Origin: Candidatus Obscuribacter phosphatis
GTDB lineage: Bacteria; Cyanobacteriota; Vampirovibrionia; Obscuribacterales; Obscuribacteraceae
Reading direction: 5' to 3'
Length of the DNA: 64,000 nt
Assembly (NCBI GenBank): GCA_001899315.1
Contig: MOYA01000001.1
Coordinates: 1,960,599 to 2,024,598 of the forward strand
Shown here: positions 50,842 through 60,459 of the stretch, in pieces
Numbering within the stretch: position 1 is the first letter of the stretch
How the letters are laid out: each line of letters starts with the position of its first letter
The notes under the pieces: model-generated
Databases searched by the model: none
What the model was told of the DNA's origin: nothing
The model's input: only the letters and a program-made list of their open reading frames with translations
Translations under genes and position numbers: made by a program

Positions 50842-52059
50842 TCAATTAGTACTCTTTCTCTCACTCAGACCCTTTAGAAAGATCAAAAATTCCTGCACAA
50901 AGAGCGGCACATCGTTAGAGCTGCGCAAAGAGTGCCTCGCCACTTGGGCAAACTCCAACTTATCAAAGTCACCCAGCCCCCTTTCTCTGAAAAGCCTTGC
51001 CAGGTAGACTTTGCGTGGACCTTCCCGAGGCATAGAAAAGGGCATTTGCGAGAGCACTTGCCCATGCAGTTGCAGCTGCTCATTGAGGGCATAAAGCAAA
51101 AACTCATAGCTGAAGCAGTCTTCCAATTCGCCGCCTTCGACAACCTTAAGATGATCGATGTCCCTGAGAGACTCCTCGATGATAGCAATTTCGTCCACGG
51201 CATCTTCATCGAGCAATGCCACCACCGGCAGTGAGACAAGCTCGCGCAAAAGCAGAAAGCGCTTCACCACTTGTTTGGCGCCACCACTCGATATCAGAGA
51301 AACACCCAAATCGTCGAGGCGAAAACCGAGTTTCTCGGCAGCGCCGGGCAGAAAGATAAACTCTGAATTGCCTTCGACAAGCAAAATCAGTCGCGGCGCC
51401 AGACGCGGCGATAGAGTATCGGCAAGCTTGATCAAGCCCTGAGCCAGACTTACGCTTGCAACCTTAGCAGAAACAGTAAGACTTTGACCGGAAAGTTCGG
51501 CTTCGCAAGCAGCCAACAAATCGCTAATAGGCTCATTCAAACCTTCTATCAAGCCTGCTATCAAGCCTTCTTGAGTAGGCTCATTATGCCCCAAAGAAAA
51601 TTCGCGCCAATTGGGGCAAGCCAATAACCTAAACTGCAACCAAGCAAGCATCTTTTGACGCAGTGCGGGCGAAGCTTGCGGCTTTAGAAGCTCCACGAGT
51701 CTTTCAGTCAGGGGCAAAAGAGCGGCAAGCTCAGAGTCAGCGTCATCATAATTTTGGGGACTGAGCGGCTCGATGGCAAGCAAGTTGAATGCCGAGTCTT
51801 TATAGATACGAAAATCAAGCAAGGACAAAACGAGATTGGCTAAAACCACAGCCTTATCGAACTTTCTGCAGTGCATTGCACCATAAAGCCTAGCAAAATG
51901 CAAAGGTGAAAAAGCTGATGCTTTTTCTTTAGTTTGGGGCATCTTGCGCAAAACCTGCTTGCGCACTTGGGCAAGTCGACTGAGTGGCTCTTCAATTGTT
52001 AGAGACTTGAGGCATGCTGAAATTCTCTCTGCGGTCGAGAGCGAAATTAGATTTTCCAT
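50842..52059 (-). CDS. TOPRIM-domain protein without an attached ATPase
   Basis: 405 residues. The C-terminal half contains a TOPRIM-like domain: the Glu motif LILLVEGNSEFIFLPGAAEK (about 232-251) and the Asp motif VVALLDEDAVDE (about 291-302), as in OLD-family nucleases. The first 220 residues are helical and do not show the P-loop ATPase that OLD nucleases carry, so this is a stand-alone member. It could be a nuclease or a nucleotidyl-transfer enzyme linked to DNA repair or defence. It is divergent from the MATE gene. Confidence 0.7.
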   Translation of the reverse strand: MENLISLSTAERISACLKSLTIEEPLSRLAQVRKQVLRKMPQTKEKASAFSPLHFARLYGAMHCRKFDKAVVLANLVLSLLDFRIYKDSAFNLLAIEPLSPQNYDDADSELAALLPLTERLVELLKPQASPALRQKMLAWLQFRLLACPNWREFSLGHNEPTQEGLIAGLIEGLNEPISDLLAACEAELSGQSLTVSAKVASVSLAQGLIKLADTLSPRLAPRLILLVEGNSEFIFLPGAAEKLGFRLDDLGVSLISSGGAKQVVKRFLLLRELVSLPVVALLDEDAVDEIAIIEESLRDIDHLKVVEGGELEDCFSYEFLLYALNEQLQLHGQVLSQMPFSMPREGPRKVYLARLFRERGLGDFDKLEFAQVARHSLRSSNDVPLFVQEFLIFLKGLSERKSTN

Positions 52060-52196
52060 TAAACAGTCAAACTTCGTAATTTACCCTTCCCTTTTATGTC
52101 GTCTAGCGTGTAGTCTAATAAATTCCTCGCCAAATTATAAGAGGCGAGCAATATCCCCACGATTAGGGTAAAGCACCAAAGTGACGGTGAAAAACC

Positions 52197-53585
52197 ATGT
52201 CATCCCTGATAGACGAGAAAGAGCGCAAGCTCTCGGCAGACGAAATCATCGTTGCCGGGTCTACCTGGGCGGCCATCTGGCATATGAGCTGGCCGATGCT
52301 TATACAGATGCTAATTGTCTCGGCAGCAAGCTTTGCCGATGTCTGGGTAGCCGGTAAGCTCGGTTCAGACACACAAGCTGCCATAGGTATATGCAACCAG
52401 ATCTGGTTCATGATGTTGCTCATGACCGTAGCTCTATCCTCTGGAGCGATGGCTCTGATCAGCCGCTTCTGGGGAGCCCGAGACTACAAACAAGCAGAAG
52501 TGGCAGGAAGACAGTCTCTCCTCTTCGGCATAATCTTCGGCGTGCTTTCGACCCTAGCCGGTTTGCTTGCCACAAAACCGCTGCTGGCCATGTCGGGAGT
52601 CACTCCGGCTGTGCAAGAACTGGGCTGGAAGTTCCTTTCAGTGGATCTGCTCTCACAGTTGCCTTTCACCATAGTCTGGACGGCACATTCAATGTTCAGG
52701 GCAATCGGCAATAGCCGTGTGCCTATGTTGAACTGGCTGGCTATGGCCGTGGTCATCATCACGCTTGACCTAGTTCTGGCACTAAAATGTCAGTTGGGCA
52801 TCGCCGGTATAGGCTGGGCCTGGCTTGGTGGCGGTCTGGTCGGTACAGCGCTCAACTTATATCTGCTTTCAAAATCTGATCTGAAAGAGTCTCTCAATCT
52901 ATTTAAAGATTTTGAGTTAGCTCCCACCATAGACTGGATGAAGCGCATCTTGAATATAGGTATACCTACTTGTGTGCAAGATTTGGCCTGGGTCTTGGGC
53001 AATTTCGCCCTTTACGGAATTTTCTCACTGACCAGTAATCCAACTAGCTCGGAAGCAGCTTGGACAATCGGCTTTAGACTAGAAGAGATGCTCTGTACCT
53101 TGCCTTTGCACGCCATAGGCTGCTCTCTGGGCACAGTCGTCGGTCAAAACCTTGGCGCCGGGCGACCCGATAGAGCAGAGAAAGCAGGCTGGCAAGCAAA
53201 TACAGCCAGTCTGCTCATCGAGATACCAACTTGTATATTGATGTTCATTTTTGCCGAAGCTATCGCTGCAAAAATGTCCAACGATGCACAGGTAGTGAAA
53301 CTCACCGCTGACTATCTAAGAATAGTAGGTCTCTGCCAGCCCCTTGTGGCCTCATGGATTGTACTGTTTGGAGCGATGACCGGAGCCGGGTATACAAAAT
53401 GGCCCATGTGGGTCGGTATATTCTGCCTGACCGTAGTGAGACTGCCTTTGGCCTATATATTGGTCAGTCAGTACAAAATGGGAGCCCAAGGAATCTGGGT
53501 TGCCCTGGCCGCATCGGCATCACTGGTGGGAATCATGGCCATCCTCCGCTTCCGTTCAGGAGCCTGGAAAAATCAAGAGGTCTAA
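52197..53585 (+). CDS. MATE-family efflux transporter
   Basis: A 462-residue, 12-helix multidrug and toxic compound extrusion transporter driven by Na+ or H+. Helix 1 begins WAAIWHMSWPMLIQMLIVSA. The family-typical WxAHSMFRAIGNSRVPM and a second MATE repeat starting near WMKRILNIGIPTCVQD are present. The ATG follows GTGACGGTGAAAAACC with no strong Shine-Dalgarno. It ends in a strong terminator. Substrate unknown. Confidence 0.93.
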   Translation: MSSLIDEKERKLSADEIIVAGSTWAAIWHMSWPMLIQMLIVSAASFADVWVAGKLGSDTQAAIGICNQIWFMMLLMTVALSSGAMALISRFWGARDYKQAEVAGRQSLLFGIIFGVLSTLAGLLATKPLLAMSGVTPAVQELGWKFLSVDLLSQLPFTIVWTAHSMFRAIGNSRVPMLNWLAMAVVIITLDLVLALKCQLGIAGIGWAWLGGGLVGTALNLYLLSKSDLKESLNLFKDFELAPTIDWMKRILNIGIPTCVQDLAWVLGNFALYGIFSLTSNPTSSEAAWTIGFRLEEMLCTLPLHAIGCSLGTVVGQNLGAGRPDRAEKAGWQANTASLLIEIPTCILMFIFAEAIAAKMSNDAQVVKLTADYLRIVGLCQPLVASWIVLFGAMTGAGYTKWPMWVGIFCLTVVRLPLAYILVSQYKMGAQGIWVALAASASLVGIMAILRFRSGAWKNQEV

Positions 53586-53620
53586 GAGTGCAAGAGCCAA
53601 AGAAATTCTCTTGCACTCTT
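53584..53620 (+). terminator. Terminator after the MATE gene
   Basis: AAGAGTGCAAGAG (53584-53596) and CTCTTGCACTCTT (53608-53620) form 13 uninterrupted pairs with an 11-nt loop. The stem starts inside the stop codon region. Confidence 0.85.
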
Positions 53621-53719
53621 CTCTTAGATTAATTCGCTCCGACAAATTGAACTTTTTGGCTGTCAATTACGTCTTTAAAGCATAGCCACTATGCACAGTA
53701 TCAAACGAAAGGAGGATGC

Positions 53720-54232
53720 ATGCTCAAGCATCTTAAGTATCGCTTGCCTGTTTTCAGACTAATGATGGTCAAAGAAGCAAAAACAGGCACTCTACCCTCA
53801 ATTAAATCAGCCCTCGATGCAGCCGAATTATTCATGCCCCTTTGCTTTGCACCGGAAGAACATTTCGTCGCCCTGCATCTCAATTCGAAATATGAAGTAA
53901 TCGGCTTACACGAGGTTTCTCACGGCACGCTTTCAGCGTCCTTGGTGCATCCCCGCGAAGTATTCAAGGCGGCACTAGTTGCCAACAGTTATGCCATAAT
54001 CGTTTGTCACAATCATCCCTCTGGAGCTCGCCTGAGCGCTTCCAGAGAAGATATTGCCACCACACGTATGCTCATCGACGCCGGCAAGATCCTTGGCATA
54101 TCAGTGATTGACCATCTTATTGTCGGTCCGCAACCGGGGCTCGTAGACAAGAAAAATAAGAGTCGAGTCATTCCCCTATCGATTAGAGAGGAGCATCCAG
54201 AACTCTGGGAAAGGGAGTTAGAGCAAATTTAG
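53720..54232 (+). CDS. radC: RadC-like JAB-domain protein
   Basis: 170 residues carrying the JAB/MPN metal-site motif HNHPSGARLSASREDIATTRML (His-x-His...Ser...Asp), with DHLIVG after it, as in RadC. RadC proteins were once linked to DNA repair, but their role is unsettled. The N-terminal helix-hairpin-helix domain of full-length RadC is absent. A near-perfect AAAGGAGG precedes the ATG. Confidence 0.85.
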   Translation: MLKHLKYRLPVFRLMMVKEAKTGTLPSIKSALDAAELFMPLCFAPEEHFVALHLNSKYEVIGLHEVSHGTLSASLVHPREVFKAALVANSYAIIVCHNHPSGARLSASREDIATTRMLIDAGKILGISVIDHLIVGPQPGLVDKKNKSRVIPLSIREEHPELWERELEQI

Positions 54233-54308
54233 AATGAGAAACGGGCACTTTCTGAAAGCTAAAATGTCTTCTGTAAGAGGTAAGCAGCCGCAATAGCACT
54301 GGAAATTT

Positions 54309-55526
54309 ATGACCGAAAGACGAGAAACCTTAGCAGTTGCCGTGGGCAGCAAATTAATCGGAGGAGGAAACCCGGTCCTGGTGCAGTCCATGACCAATAC
54401 CCCAACCGAAGACGCTGAGGCTACTTACAAGCAAATTGTAGAGTTGGCAAAAGCCGGCTCTGAAATAGTGCGAATTACGGTCAACACCAGAGAGGCGGCT
54501 AGAGCCGTCCCCAAAATCGTTTCACTGTTAGAAAAGAACAACATGGATGTGCCACTGGTGGGTGATTTCCATTTCAACGGTCATTTGCTTCTCTCTGAAT
54601 ATAAAGACTGCGCCAAACTACTTGCCAAGTACCGCATCAATCCAGGCAATGTCGGTAGAGGCGAAAAACACGACGATAATTTCAAGCAGATGATCGACAG
54701 CGCCCTCACCTGGGATAAACCCGTGCGTATCGGCGTCAACTGGGGATCACTAGATCAAGATCTGCTGGCTCAAATGATGGATGAAAACGCCGCCTCTAAA
54801 GAACCCAAAGATGCACATGAGGTCTTGATTGAAGCGATAGTGGAAAGTGCCGTTTCTTCTGCCCGCCTGGCCCAATCTTACGGCATGGCCAAAGACAAGA
54901 TTATTCTCAGCGCTAAAGTTTCAGAAGTGCCTGACCTGGTCACTGTTTATCGCAAGCTTGCCCAAAAAACAAACCATGCTCTGCATTTAGGTCTCACCGA
55001 AGCGGGCATGGGCATGAAGGGCATGGTTTCCTCGGCTGCGGCGCTTTCTATCTTGCTCTTCGAAGGCATAGGCGACACCATTAGAGTGTCGCTGACGCCA
55101 AGCCCGGGAGCCCCCCGCATCGAAGAAGTACAAGTCTGCCAACAGATTTTGCAAAGCCTGGCAATACGATCTTTTAAGCCACAGGTGACCGCCTGTCCCG
55201 GTTGTGGACGCACAACCAGCACAGTCTTTCAAGAACTAGCTCAAGATATCGAAAAGCATCTCACTTCAAAGAGAAGCGACTGGGAAAGAGATTACCCGGG
55301 AGTTGAAACCATGAAAGTTGCAGTCATGGGCTGTATAGTCAATGGTCCCGGTGAGTCTAAGCATGCCGACATAGGTATTTCTTTGCCGGGTACCGGCGAA
55401 GAACCAAGAGCGCCGGTCTATATAGATGGTCGTTATCACAGCACGCTATCTGGCGCCGGACTGGCCGAAGACTTCATCAAACTAGTCGAAGACTATGTTG
55501 CCACCAAATATGGAAACCGCTCGTAA
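54309..55526 (+). CDS. ispG: 4-hydroxy-3-methylbut-2-enyl-diphosphate synthase
   Basis: Iron-sulfur enzyme of the MEP isoprenoid pathway that reduces MEcPP to HMBPP. The N-terminal TIM barrel ([28 protein letters not shown]) is followed by a C-terminal domain with the three cluster cysteines ([11 protein letters not shown] and [11 protein letters not shown]). Its 405 residues are the normal bacterial length without the plant-type insert. The next gene starts on its stop codon (TAATG). Confidence 0.96.
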   Translation: MTERRETLAVAVGSKLIGGGNPVLVQSMTNTPTEDAEATYKQIVELAKAGSEIVRITVNTREAARAVPKIVSLLEKNNMDVPLVGDFHFNGHLLLSEYKDCAKLLAKYRINPGNVGRGEKHDDNFKQMIDSALTWDKPVRIGVNWGSLDQDLLAQMMDENAASKEPKDAHEVLIEAIVESAVSSARLAQSYGMAKDKIILSAKVSEVPDLVTVYRKLAQKTNHALHLGLTEAGMGMKGMVSSAAALSILLFEGIGDTIRVSLTPSPGAPRIEEVQVCQQILQSLAIRSFKPQVTACPGCGRTTSTVFQELAQDIEKHLTSKRSDWERDYPGVETMKVAVMGCIVNGPGESKHADIGISLPGTGEEPRAPVYIDGRYHSTLSGAGLAEDFIKLVEDYVATKYGNRS

Positions 55527-57067
55527 TGACCATAAACAGAAAGAGAGCCCTGCTCAGCATACTGCCGGCCCTTGCCCTGCTCTTCTTTTGCCAAAGCAGT
55601 GCCCAGGCGAAAGTGACGTTGGCGCGCATTTTCAGTGACGGCGCCGTCTTTCAGAAAGATAAACCAATCAATGTCTGGGGCGAAGCCCTGCCCGGCGAAG
55701 TCGTCACTGTCGATATGGCCATAGGCAGAGCCCAAACCGTCGTCGACAAAAGCGGCAAGTTTTTGGTGACCCTACCGGCGATGTCATTCACCGAACCCCT
55801 GGAAATGACTATTACCGGCCAGAACAAAATAGTATTGAAGAATATTAGGCTAGGGCAGGTCTTTCTTGTCGCCGGTGACGGTATCATGCACGCCTCTCTG
55901 CAAGAAGAAGCAGCCCTAGAGAAGAAGTATGGCTCAGGCGAACTTGCGGAAGGCAATATAGAAATGCCTGACGGCATTAGGCTCTATAGACAACCAATCG
56001 CCCTCAGTCGCAACCCTGATACCATAGGCAATACCGGTGATGAACGCACCGGCACTAAGGGCTGGGTCAACATCAACAAAAATCAAGGCGAAGCTCTCAA
56101 GGCTTCAGCCATAGGTATGATTTTGGCGAGAGAATTGAAACGAAATCTCAAAGAACCGATTGGCATAATTCAAGTAACCCTACCCGATACACCGCTTAGA
56201 TCCTGGATTTCGGCGCAAAGCCTCGACAGTGTTCCGGAAGCGCGCTCCATCGCTCAGAAAAACATGCTCGATGAAGACATTTATAAAAGAGACTGGCAAG
56301 AATATATCAATAGAACTGAGCTAGAAAAACTGCCCTCGAAAAACCTCAGCCAGATGACCTCGGCCGTGGCTAACGGCATGCTGGCGCCAATCACCCCCTA
56401 TGGGCTCAAGGCAGTAATCTTTGCCCAGGGTGAAAGCGATCTAGCGGCACCACTGCAGTATAAGACTCTTTTTCCTGTCTTTATTAAAGACTTGCGTCGC
56501 ACTTTTGCCCAAGAACAACTGCCGCTCTATTATGTGCAGTTGGGTGCACAGCCCACTGAAACAGCTGAGAAAGAGAACGCCAGCCAGTCCGCCAGCATCA
56601 GACATACCCAATTTAAAGCGCGCATTGCCCCCAAGAGCTATCTGATCGTCTCAAGCGACATCTGTCATGAAGATGAGAAGAGCGGCAGTATCTATATGAG
56701 CGCCGAAGATCTATCGAAGCGCATCGCCAACACCGCCCTTGCCACCCTCTTCAAGCAAGCAAAAGCCTATCTCTATCCTATAGTCGAGTACATAGAAGTA
56801 GAGGGCAATGCCGTCAAAGTAGTATTCAAAAATGCCGGACGGGGCTTGATGGCGAAAGGAAAACCACCGGTTAAGGGCTTTGCTTTAGCCGGCCATGATC
56901 ATCAATTTTTCGAAGCCGAAGCAAAGATAGAAGGCAACACTGTTTTTCTAGAGTCTAAGTATGTTAGGCAGCCCAAGTTTGTCAGATACGGTTGGGGAAA
57001 CAATCCTAAACTGACTCTATTTTCTTTAGACGGTTTGCCGGCGATGCCTTACACCAACGATCGCTAG
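55526..57067 (+). CDS. SGNH/sialate O-acetylesterase-like protein with altered active site (secreted)
   Basis: 513 residues with a signal peptide (to about residue 27, ending AQA). It is laid out like bacterial sialate O-acetylesterases: LARIFSDGAVFQKDKPINVWG, a beta-sandwich, and the AVIFAQGESDLAA segment equivalent to their QGESN block. The nucleophile motif, normally GQSNM, reads GDGIM here, so the catalytic Ser is missing; the usual Asp-x-His end motif is also not clear (SSDICHEDE). It is probably a non-catalytic carbohydrate-binding derivative. It overlaps the ispG stop by one base and is likely cotranscribed with it. Confidence 0.8.
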   Translation: MTINRKRALLSILPALALLFFCQSSAQAKVTLARIFSDGAVFQKDKPINVWGEALPGEVVTVDMAIGRAQTVVDKSGKFLVTLPAMSFTEPLEMTITGQNKIVLKNIRLGQVFLVAGDGIMHASLQEEAALEKKYGSGELAEGNIEMPDGIRLYRQPIALSRNPDTIGNTGDERTGTKGWVNINKNQGEALKASAIGMILARELKRNLKEPIGIIQVTLPDTPLRSWISAQSLDSVPEARSIAQKNMLDEDIYKRDWQEYINRTELEKLPSKNLSQMTSAVANGMLAPITPYGLKAVIFAQGESDLAAPLQYKTLFPVFIKDLRRTFAQEQLPLYYVQLGAQPTETAEKENASQSASIRHTQFKARIAPKSYLIVSSDICHEDEKSGSIYMSAEDLSKRIANTALATLFKQAKAYLYPIVEYIEVEGNAVKVVFKNAGRGLMAKGKPPVKGFALAGHDHQFFEAEAKIEGNTVFLESKYVRQPKFVRYGWGNNPKLTLFSLDGLPAMPYTNDR

Positions 57068-57082
57068 TCTGTTTATTTCAAG

Positions 57083-59359
57083 CTATTTAAACAAGTCTTC
57101 TAGGCCGATTCGACTCAGTTTCTCAATTGTTTCAAAACTGCCGCTGGGAATGCGGACAAAGCGTCGGCGCGTAAAATGCAGTGATACCAACTTTTCGATT
57201 CGGACAATTTCTTCTTTAGTCCAGGGCTTCCCAGGGTCTTGCCAATCATGCAAGTAAGCACGGATCTTCTCTTTCTCCTCAATCTGAAACTGTGGTGTGG
57301 AGATCTTCAATGTTTTGATATGGGGATTCTTGGCGACTAGTCTCAAGATAAAGGCAGCATCGTAGTTGTTATCTTCTACCTTAAGAGTGCGCAGGCTTTT
57401 GATACCGGACAACTGCTCCAGCCAAGCGGGTTGAACTGCCATTCCCTCAAGAGAGAGAGTCTTTATATCTTTGAACTCAATTATCTTTTTTGCTATGGCT
57501 GAATCAATCTGAGTGCGTCGAAAAAGTAGTTCTTTTAGCTCCCTGGGTTGTAGTATGGACAAGAATGCTTCCAGGGCCCCAGGCTTAGCCTGTGAGACCT
57601 GCTCGATGATAACGGTGCGGGCAATCAGTTTGCCGCTGGTTGTTAGTCCACCAAAAGCCACTGTATTATGCACGTGCAAATTCTCGATAAATGGCAAGTC
57701 TAGTAGATCTTCTAGAAAAGCCTTATCCAACTTGCGATCCTTGATCTGAAGACTCCAAAGATGTTTCCAATCTCGCAAGGACTTTTTTAAAGACTTGAGC
57801 TGTTCATCGTGGTAAATGGTCACCTTCAAGTCAACGCTATCAGGCTTGAGTTTGCCAACAACTTGCAGCGGAAGGTCCTCATCAAGATCAAGTGCGGGGC
57901 GAGGTAACTTTACAAACACCTGCCCTTGGGCTTTGACTGGTCGAGACTGGGAAAGACAGAACTTGTCCTGCATATAGCCGAGCGAAAAATTAGTAGGGAA
58001 AGAAAAGAGATAACGGTCGCCTTGCTTAACCGGACCAAAATCGGTAAGTGGAGCCAAGAGTTTCTCTGCTCCATTACCTTCCACTATACCTTGCGCTAAT
58101 TTCCTTTCAAAACGATCGGCATTGCTAGAGACAACTTCAAGCACTTCAGTCGCCTGCTTTAGGCTCTTGTCCTTCGACATATCAACCTTGGTCTTTTCAA
58201 GCTTGGCATAGTGCAAACCAGCGCCGAACAAGAGAGCCAAAGTGGCGACACCGGCAAAGACAGCCAATGACAAAAATGACTTAGCCTTCTTCTTAGTTTG
58301 CTTTTCAGAGAGTTCCTGCTCTTCTTCACTGACAGCAGTATTTATCTGCAAAGACGGGGCAAAGCCCTCAGATTTCAAACCGGCAGCAGCAGTGGGCAAA
58401 CCTATATTCACTCTCGCTAGATCTAGGGCGAGTTGCTTCATTGTGCTGTAGCGCCCCTCAGTATCTTTGTTTAGACAAAGATTGACTATCGCTTGCACTT
58501 CGCTAGGTAAACCATAAACATATTGCGAGAGCGCCGGCACCGGAGCGGCCAGATGCATACCCATGGTCTCAAAAGCATTGGCACCGCGAAATGGAGGTTC
58601 ACCGGTCAAGGCTTCAAAAAACGTGCAACCAAGGGCATAAATATCAGTCTGTCTGCTCACTGGACGACCCAAAGACTGTTCTGGACTGAGATAAAACGGC
58701 GTGCCAAAAATCTCGCCTGTTTGGGTGAGACTCTGCAGTTTCTGATTCTCGGCCGGGCTAAGCAAGCCAAGACCAAGCTGACCTTTAGTATCTATCGACT
58801 TGGCGATGCCAAAATCAACAATCTTTACCGAGGTAGCAGATGCGTCGCGCCTTCTCTCTTGGTCATGACCTTTAGCGGTCTCTTTCTCCGTCCAATTGAT
58901 GAGCATAATATTTGAAGGCTTAAGATCTCTATGAATGACACCTTTCTCATGGGCAAAGTGCATCGCTTCAGCTATTTGCACAAAAACCTGAACAGCTTGC
59001 CTCAGACTCAGTTGCCCTCTCTCTTTGATTAACTGAGACAGCGAGAGTCCTTCCAAAAGCTCCATGACATAGAAAGGACATCGGCCAGCATCAACACCCA
59101 TATTCAAGACGCTCACTATGCCGGGATGCTGCAAGCGAGCCAAGATCCTGGCTTCACTCTCAAAACGCTTCCAGGTGGAAGCATTGACTAGGTCGGGGAA
59201 AAGAATCTTGAGCGCCACAGGTTTATCGATTAGCCGATGTTGGGCTAAAAAGACCGCCCCCATACCACCGCGTCCCAACTCTTTCAAAAGATGATAATCG
59301 CCGCCAACCAAGGCCCCGATTCGATAAGAACGAGAATAGCTATCTGCCAACTCTGTCAC
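57083..59359 (-). CDS. Membrane-anchored Ser/Thr protein kinase with LRR-like extracellular part
   Basis: From the GTG at 59359 (a TTG at 59401 lies inside the etf terminator and is unlikely) the product has about 758 residues. The Hanks-type kinase domain covers about 20-320 (GRGGMGAVFLAQ, VALKILFPDL, VIHRDLKPSNIML, KIVDFGIAKS, GTPFYLSPEQ). A single membrane helix at about 360-385 (LAVFAGVATLALLFGAGLHY) follows. The C-terminal part of about 370 residues has LRR-like spaced Leu/Ile strands (LKELLFRRTQIDS, IKTLSLEGM, LRTLKVEDNNYD). Ligand and substrates are unknown. Confidence 0.92.
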   Translation of the reverse strand: MTELADSYSRSYRIGALVGGDYHLLKELGRGGMGAVFLAQHRLIDKPVALKILFPDLVNASTWKRFESEARILARLQHPGIVSVLNMGVDAGRCPFYVMELLEGLSLSQLIKERGQLSLRQAVQVFVQIAEAMHFAHEKGVIHRDLKPSNIMLINWTEKETAKGHDQERRRDASATSVKIVDFGIAKSIDTKGQLGLGLLSPAENQKLQSLTQTGEIFGTPFYLSPEQSLGRPVSRQTDIYALGCTFFEALTGEPPFRGANAFETMGMHLAAPVPALSQYVYGLPSEVQAIVNLCLNKDTEGRYSTMKQLALDLARVNIGLPTAAAGLKSEGFAPSLQINTAVSEEEQELSEKQTKKKAKSFLSLAVFAGVATLALLFGAGLHYAKLEKTKVDMSKDKSLKQATEVLEVVSSNADRFERKLAQGIVEGNGAEKLLAPLTDFGPVKQGDRYLFSFPTNFSLGYMQDKFCLSQSRPVKAQGQVFVKLPRPALDLDEDLPLQVVGKLKPDSVDLKVTIYHDEQLKSLKKSLRDWKHLWSLQIKDRKLDKAFLEDLLDLPFIENLHVHNTVAFGGLTTSGKLIARTVIIEQVSQAKPGALEAFLSILQPRELKELLFRRTQIDSAIAKKIIEFKDIKTLSLEGMAVQPAWLEQLSGIKSLRTLKVEDNNYDAAFILRLVAKNPHIKTLKISTPQFQIEEKEKIRAYLHDWQDPGKPWTKEEIVRIEKLVSLHFTRRRFVRIPSGSFETIEKLSRIGLEDLFK

Positions 59360-59400
59360 GCTATGGTTGTCTCTGCATAAAGCAGCCTCAGTGTACAACA

Positions 59401-59434
59401 AAGAAAGGGAGAGGCGGACCTCTCCCTTTCTTTC
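59401..59434 (-). terminator. Terminator of etfBA
   Basis: 15 uninterrupted pairs: 59401-59415 with 59420-59434, loop CGGA. It lies 22 bp after the etfA stop. Minus-strand transcripts end in a T/C-rich run. Confidence 0.85.
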
Positions 59435-59456
59435 TCAAGTCGCTAAATTGGCGATC

Positions 59457-60434
59457 TTAGTTATGCTCGTGCAACTTGCGCACAGCATCGGTCAACTTCG
59501 GCACTACTTCCAGCACATCGCCCACGATACCGTAGGTAGCATGCTTGAAAATTGGGGCTTCCGGATCTTTGTTAATTGCTACTATCACCTTGGAAGAAGA
59601 CATACCAGCAAGATGCTGAATCGCTCCTGAAATTCCGCAGGCGATATAGAGCTGAGGGCTGACAGTTTTGCCTGTCTGCCCAACCTGGAACTGGTGATCG
59701 ATCCAGCCGGCGTCTACTACGGCGCGGGAGGCACCAAGGGCGGCACCAAGGGCATCGCAGAGTCCCTGCAAGACCGGCCAATTCTCCGGTCCTTTGATGC
59801 CTCTACCACCAGATACTACTATTGCCGCTTCCGATAGTTCTACTTTATTGCCTTCAGCTGCATGCACAGCCACAACTTTGGCTTTGGGCGCGCTTATCTC
59901 AAGGCTCAAATCTTCCACAGCCGCATCGCCGCCTGCTTCGCTCAAAGCAAAGACGTTTGGACGCAAGGTAATGAAAGAAAGGTCTCCGCTCAGACTATAG
60001 GTTCCGAAAGTCTTGCCGGAATACATTGGACGAACAGGGCAAAGATTAGCGCCTTCGGTCACAAAGTCCATGGCGTCGGAAACGCAGGCAGCATCAAGGC
60101 GAGCAGCTGCCCTAGGAATGAAGTCTTTAGCCATCGATGTGCAGGCGGCAAAGACATACTTGGGCGAGACTTTTTTCACTGCTTCGGTGAGCGCTTGAGT
60201 AAAGGTCTCAGTGCTGTAATTTTCAAGAGCAGCATTATCGACCACCAATACTTTCTTGGCTCCAAACTTGCCAAGTTGGGCAGCCAGACCTTTGACGCCC
60301 GAGCCGATTAGTACGGCACTGACATCACCGCCAACGGCGGCAGCCCGACGATGGGCTTCAGAAAGAGCTTCTAGAGAGGCTTTGCGCACCTGTCCGCCCC
60401 TCTGCTCTACAAATACCAAAATTCCTTGCGACAT
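59457..60434 (-). CDS. etfA: Electron transfer flavoprotein alpha subunit
   Basis: FAD-carrying subunit that takes electrons from acyl-CoA dehydrogenases. The N-terminal ETF domain (ILVFVEQRGGQVRKASLEAL) and the C-terminal FAD domain are intact: VVSGGRGIKGPENW, GASRAVVDAGWIDHQFQVGQTG, YIACGISGAIQHLAGM and VAINKDPEAPIF. Its 325 residues are typical. It lies 25 bp after etfB. Confidence 0.96.
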   Translation of the reverse strand: MSQGILVFVEQRGGQVRKASLEALSEAHRRAAAVGGDVSAVLIGSGVKGLAAQLGKFGAKKVLVVDNAALENYSTETFTQALTEAVKKVSPKYVFAACTSMAKDFIPRAAARLDAACVSDAMDFVTEGANLCPVRPMYSGKTFGTYSLSGDLSFITLRPNVFALSEAGGDAAVEDLSLEISAPKAKVVAVHAAEGNKVELSEAAIVVSGGRGIKGPENWPVLQGLCDALGAALGASRAVVDAGWIDHQFQVGQTGKTVSPQLYIACGISGAIQHLAGMSSSKVIVAINKDPEAPIFKHATYGIVGDVLEVVPKLTDAVRKLHEHN

Positions 60435-60459
60435 TTGTTATCTCCAAAAAAATAGGGGC

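Noticed and set aside
52126-52148. CTCGCC...GGCGAG stem upstream of the MATE gene as a riboswitch
   Set aside because: Only one short stem, no conserved core of a known riboswitch class.
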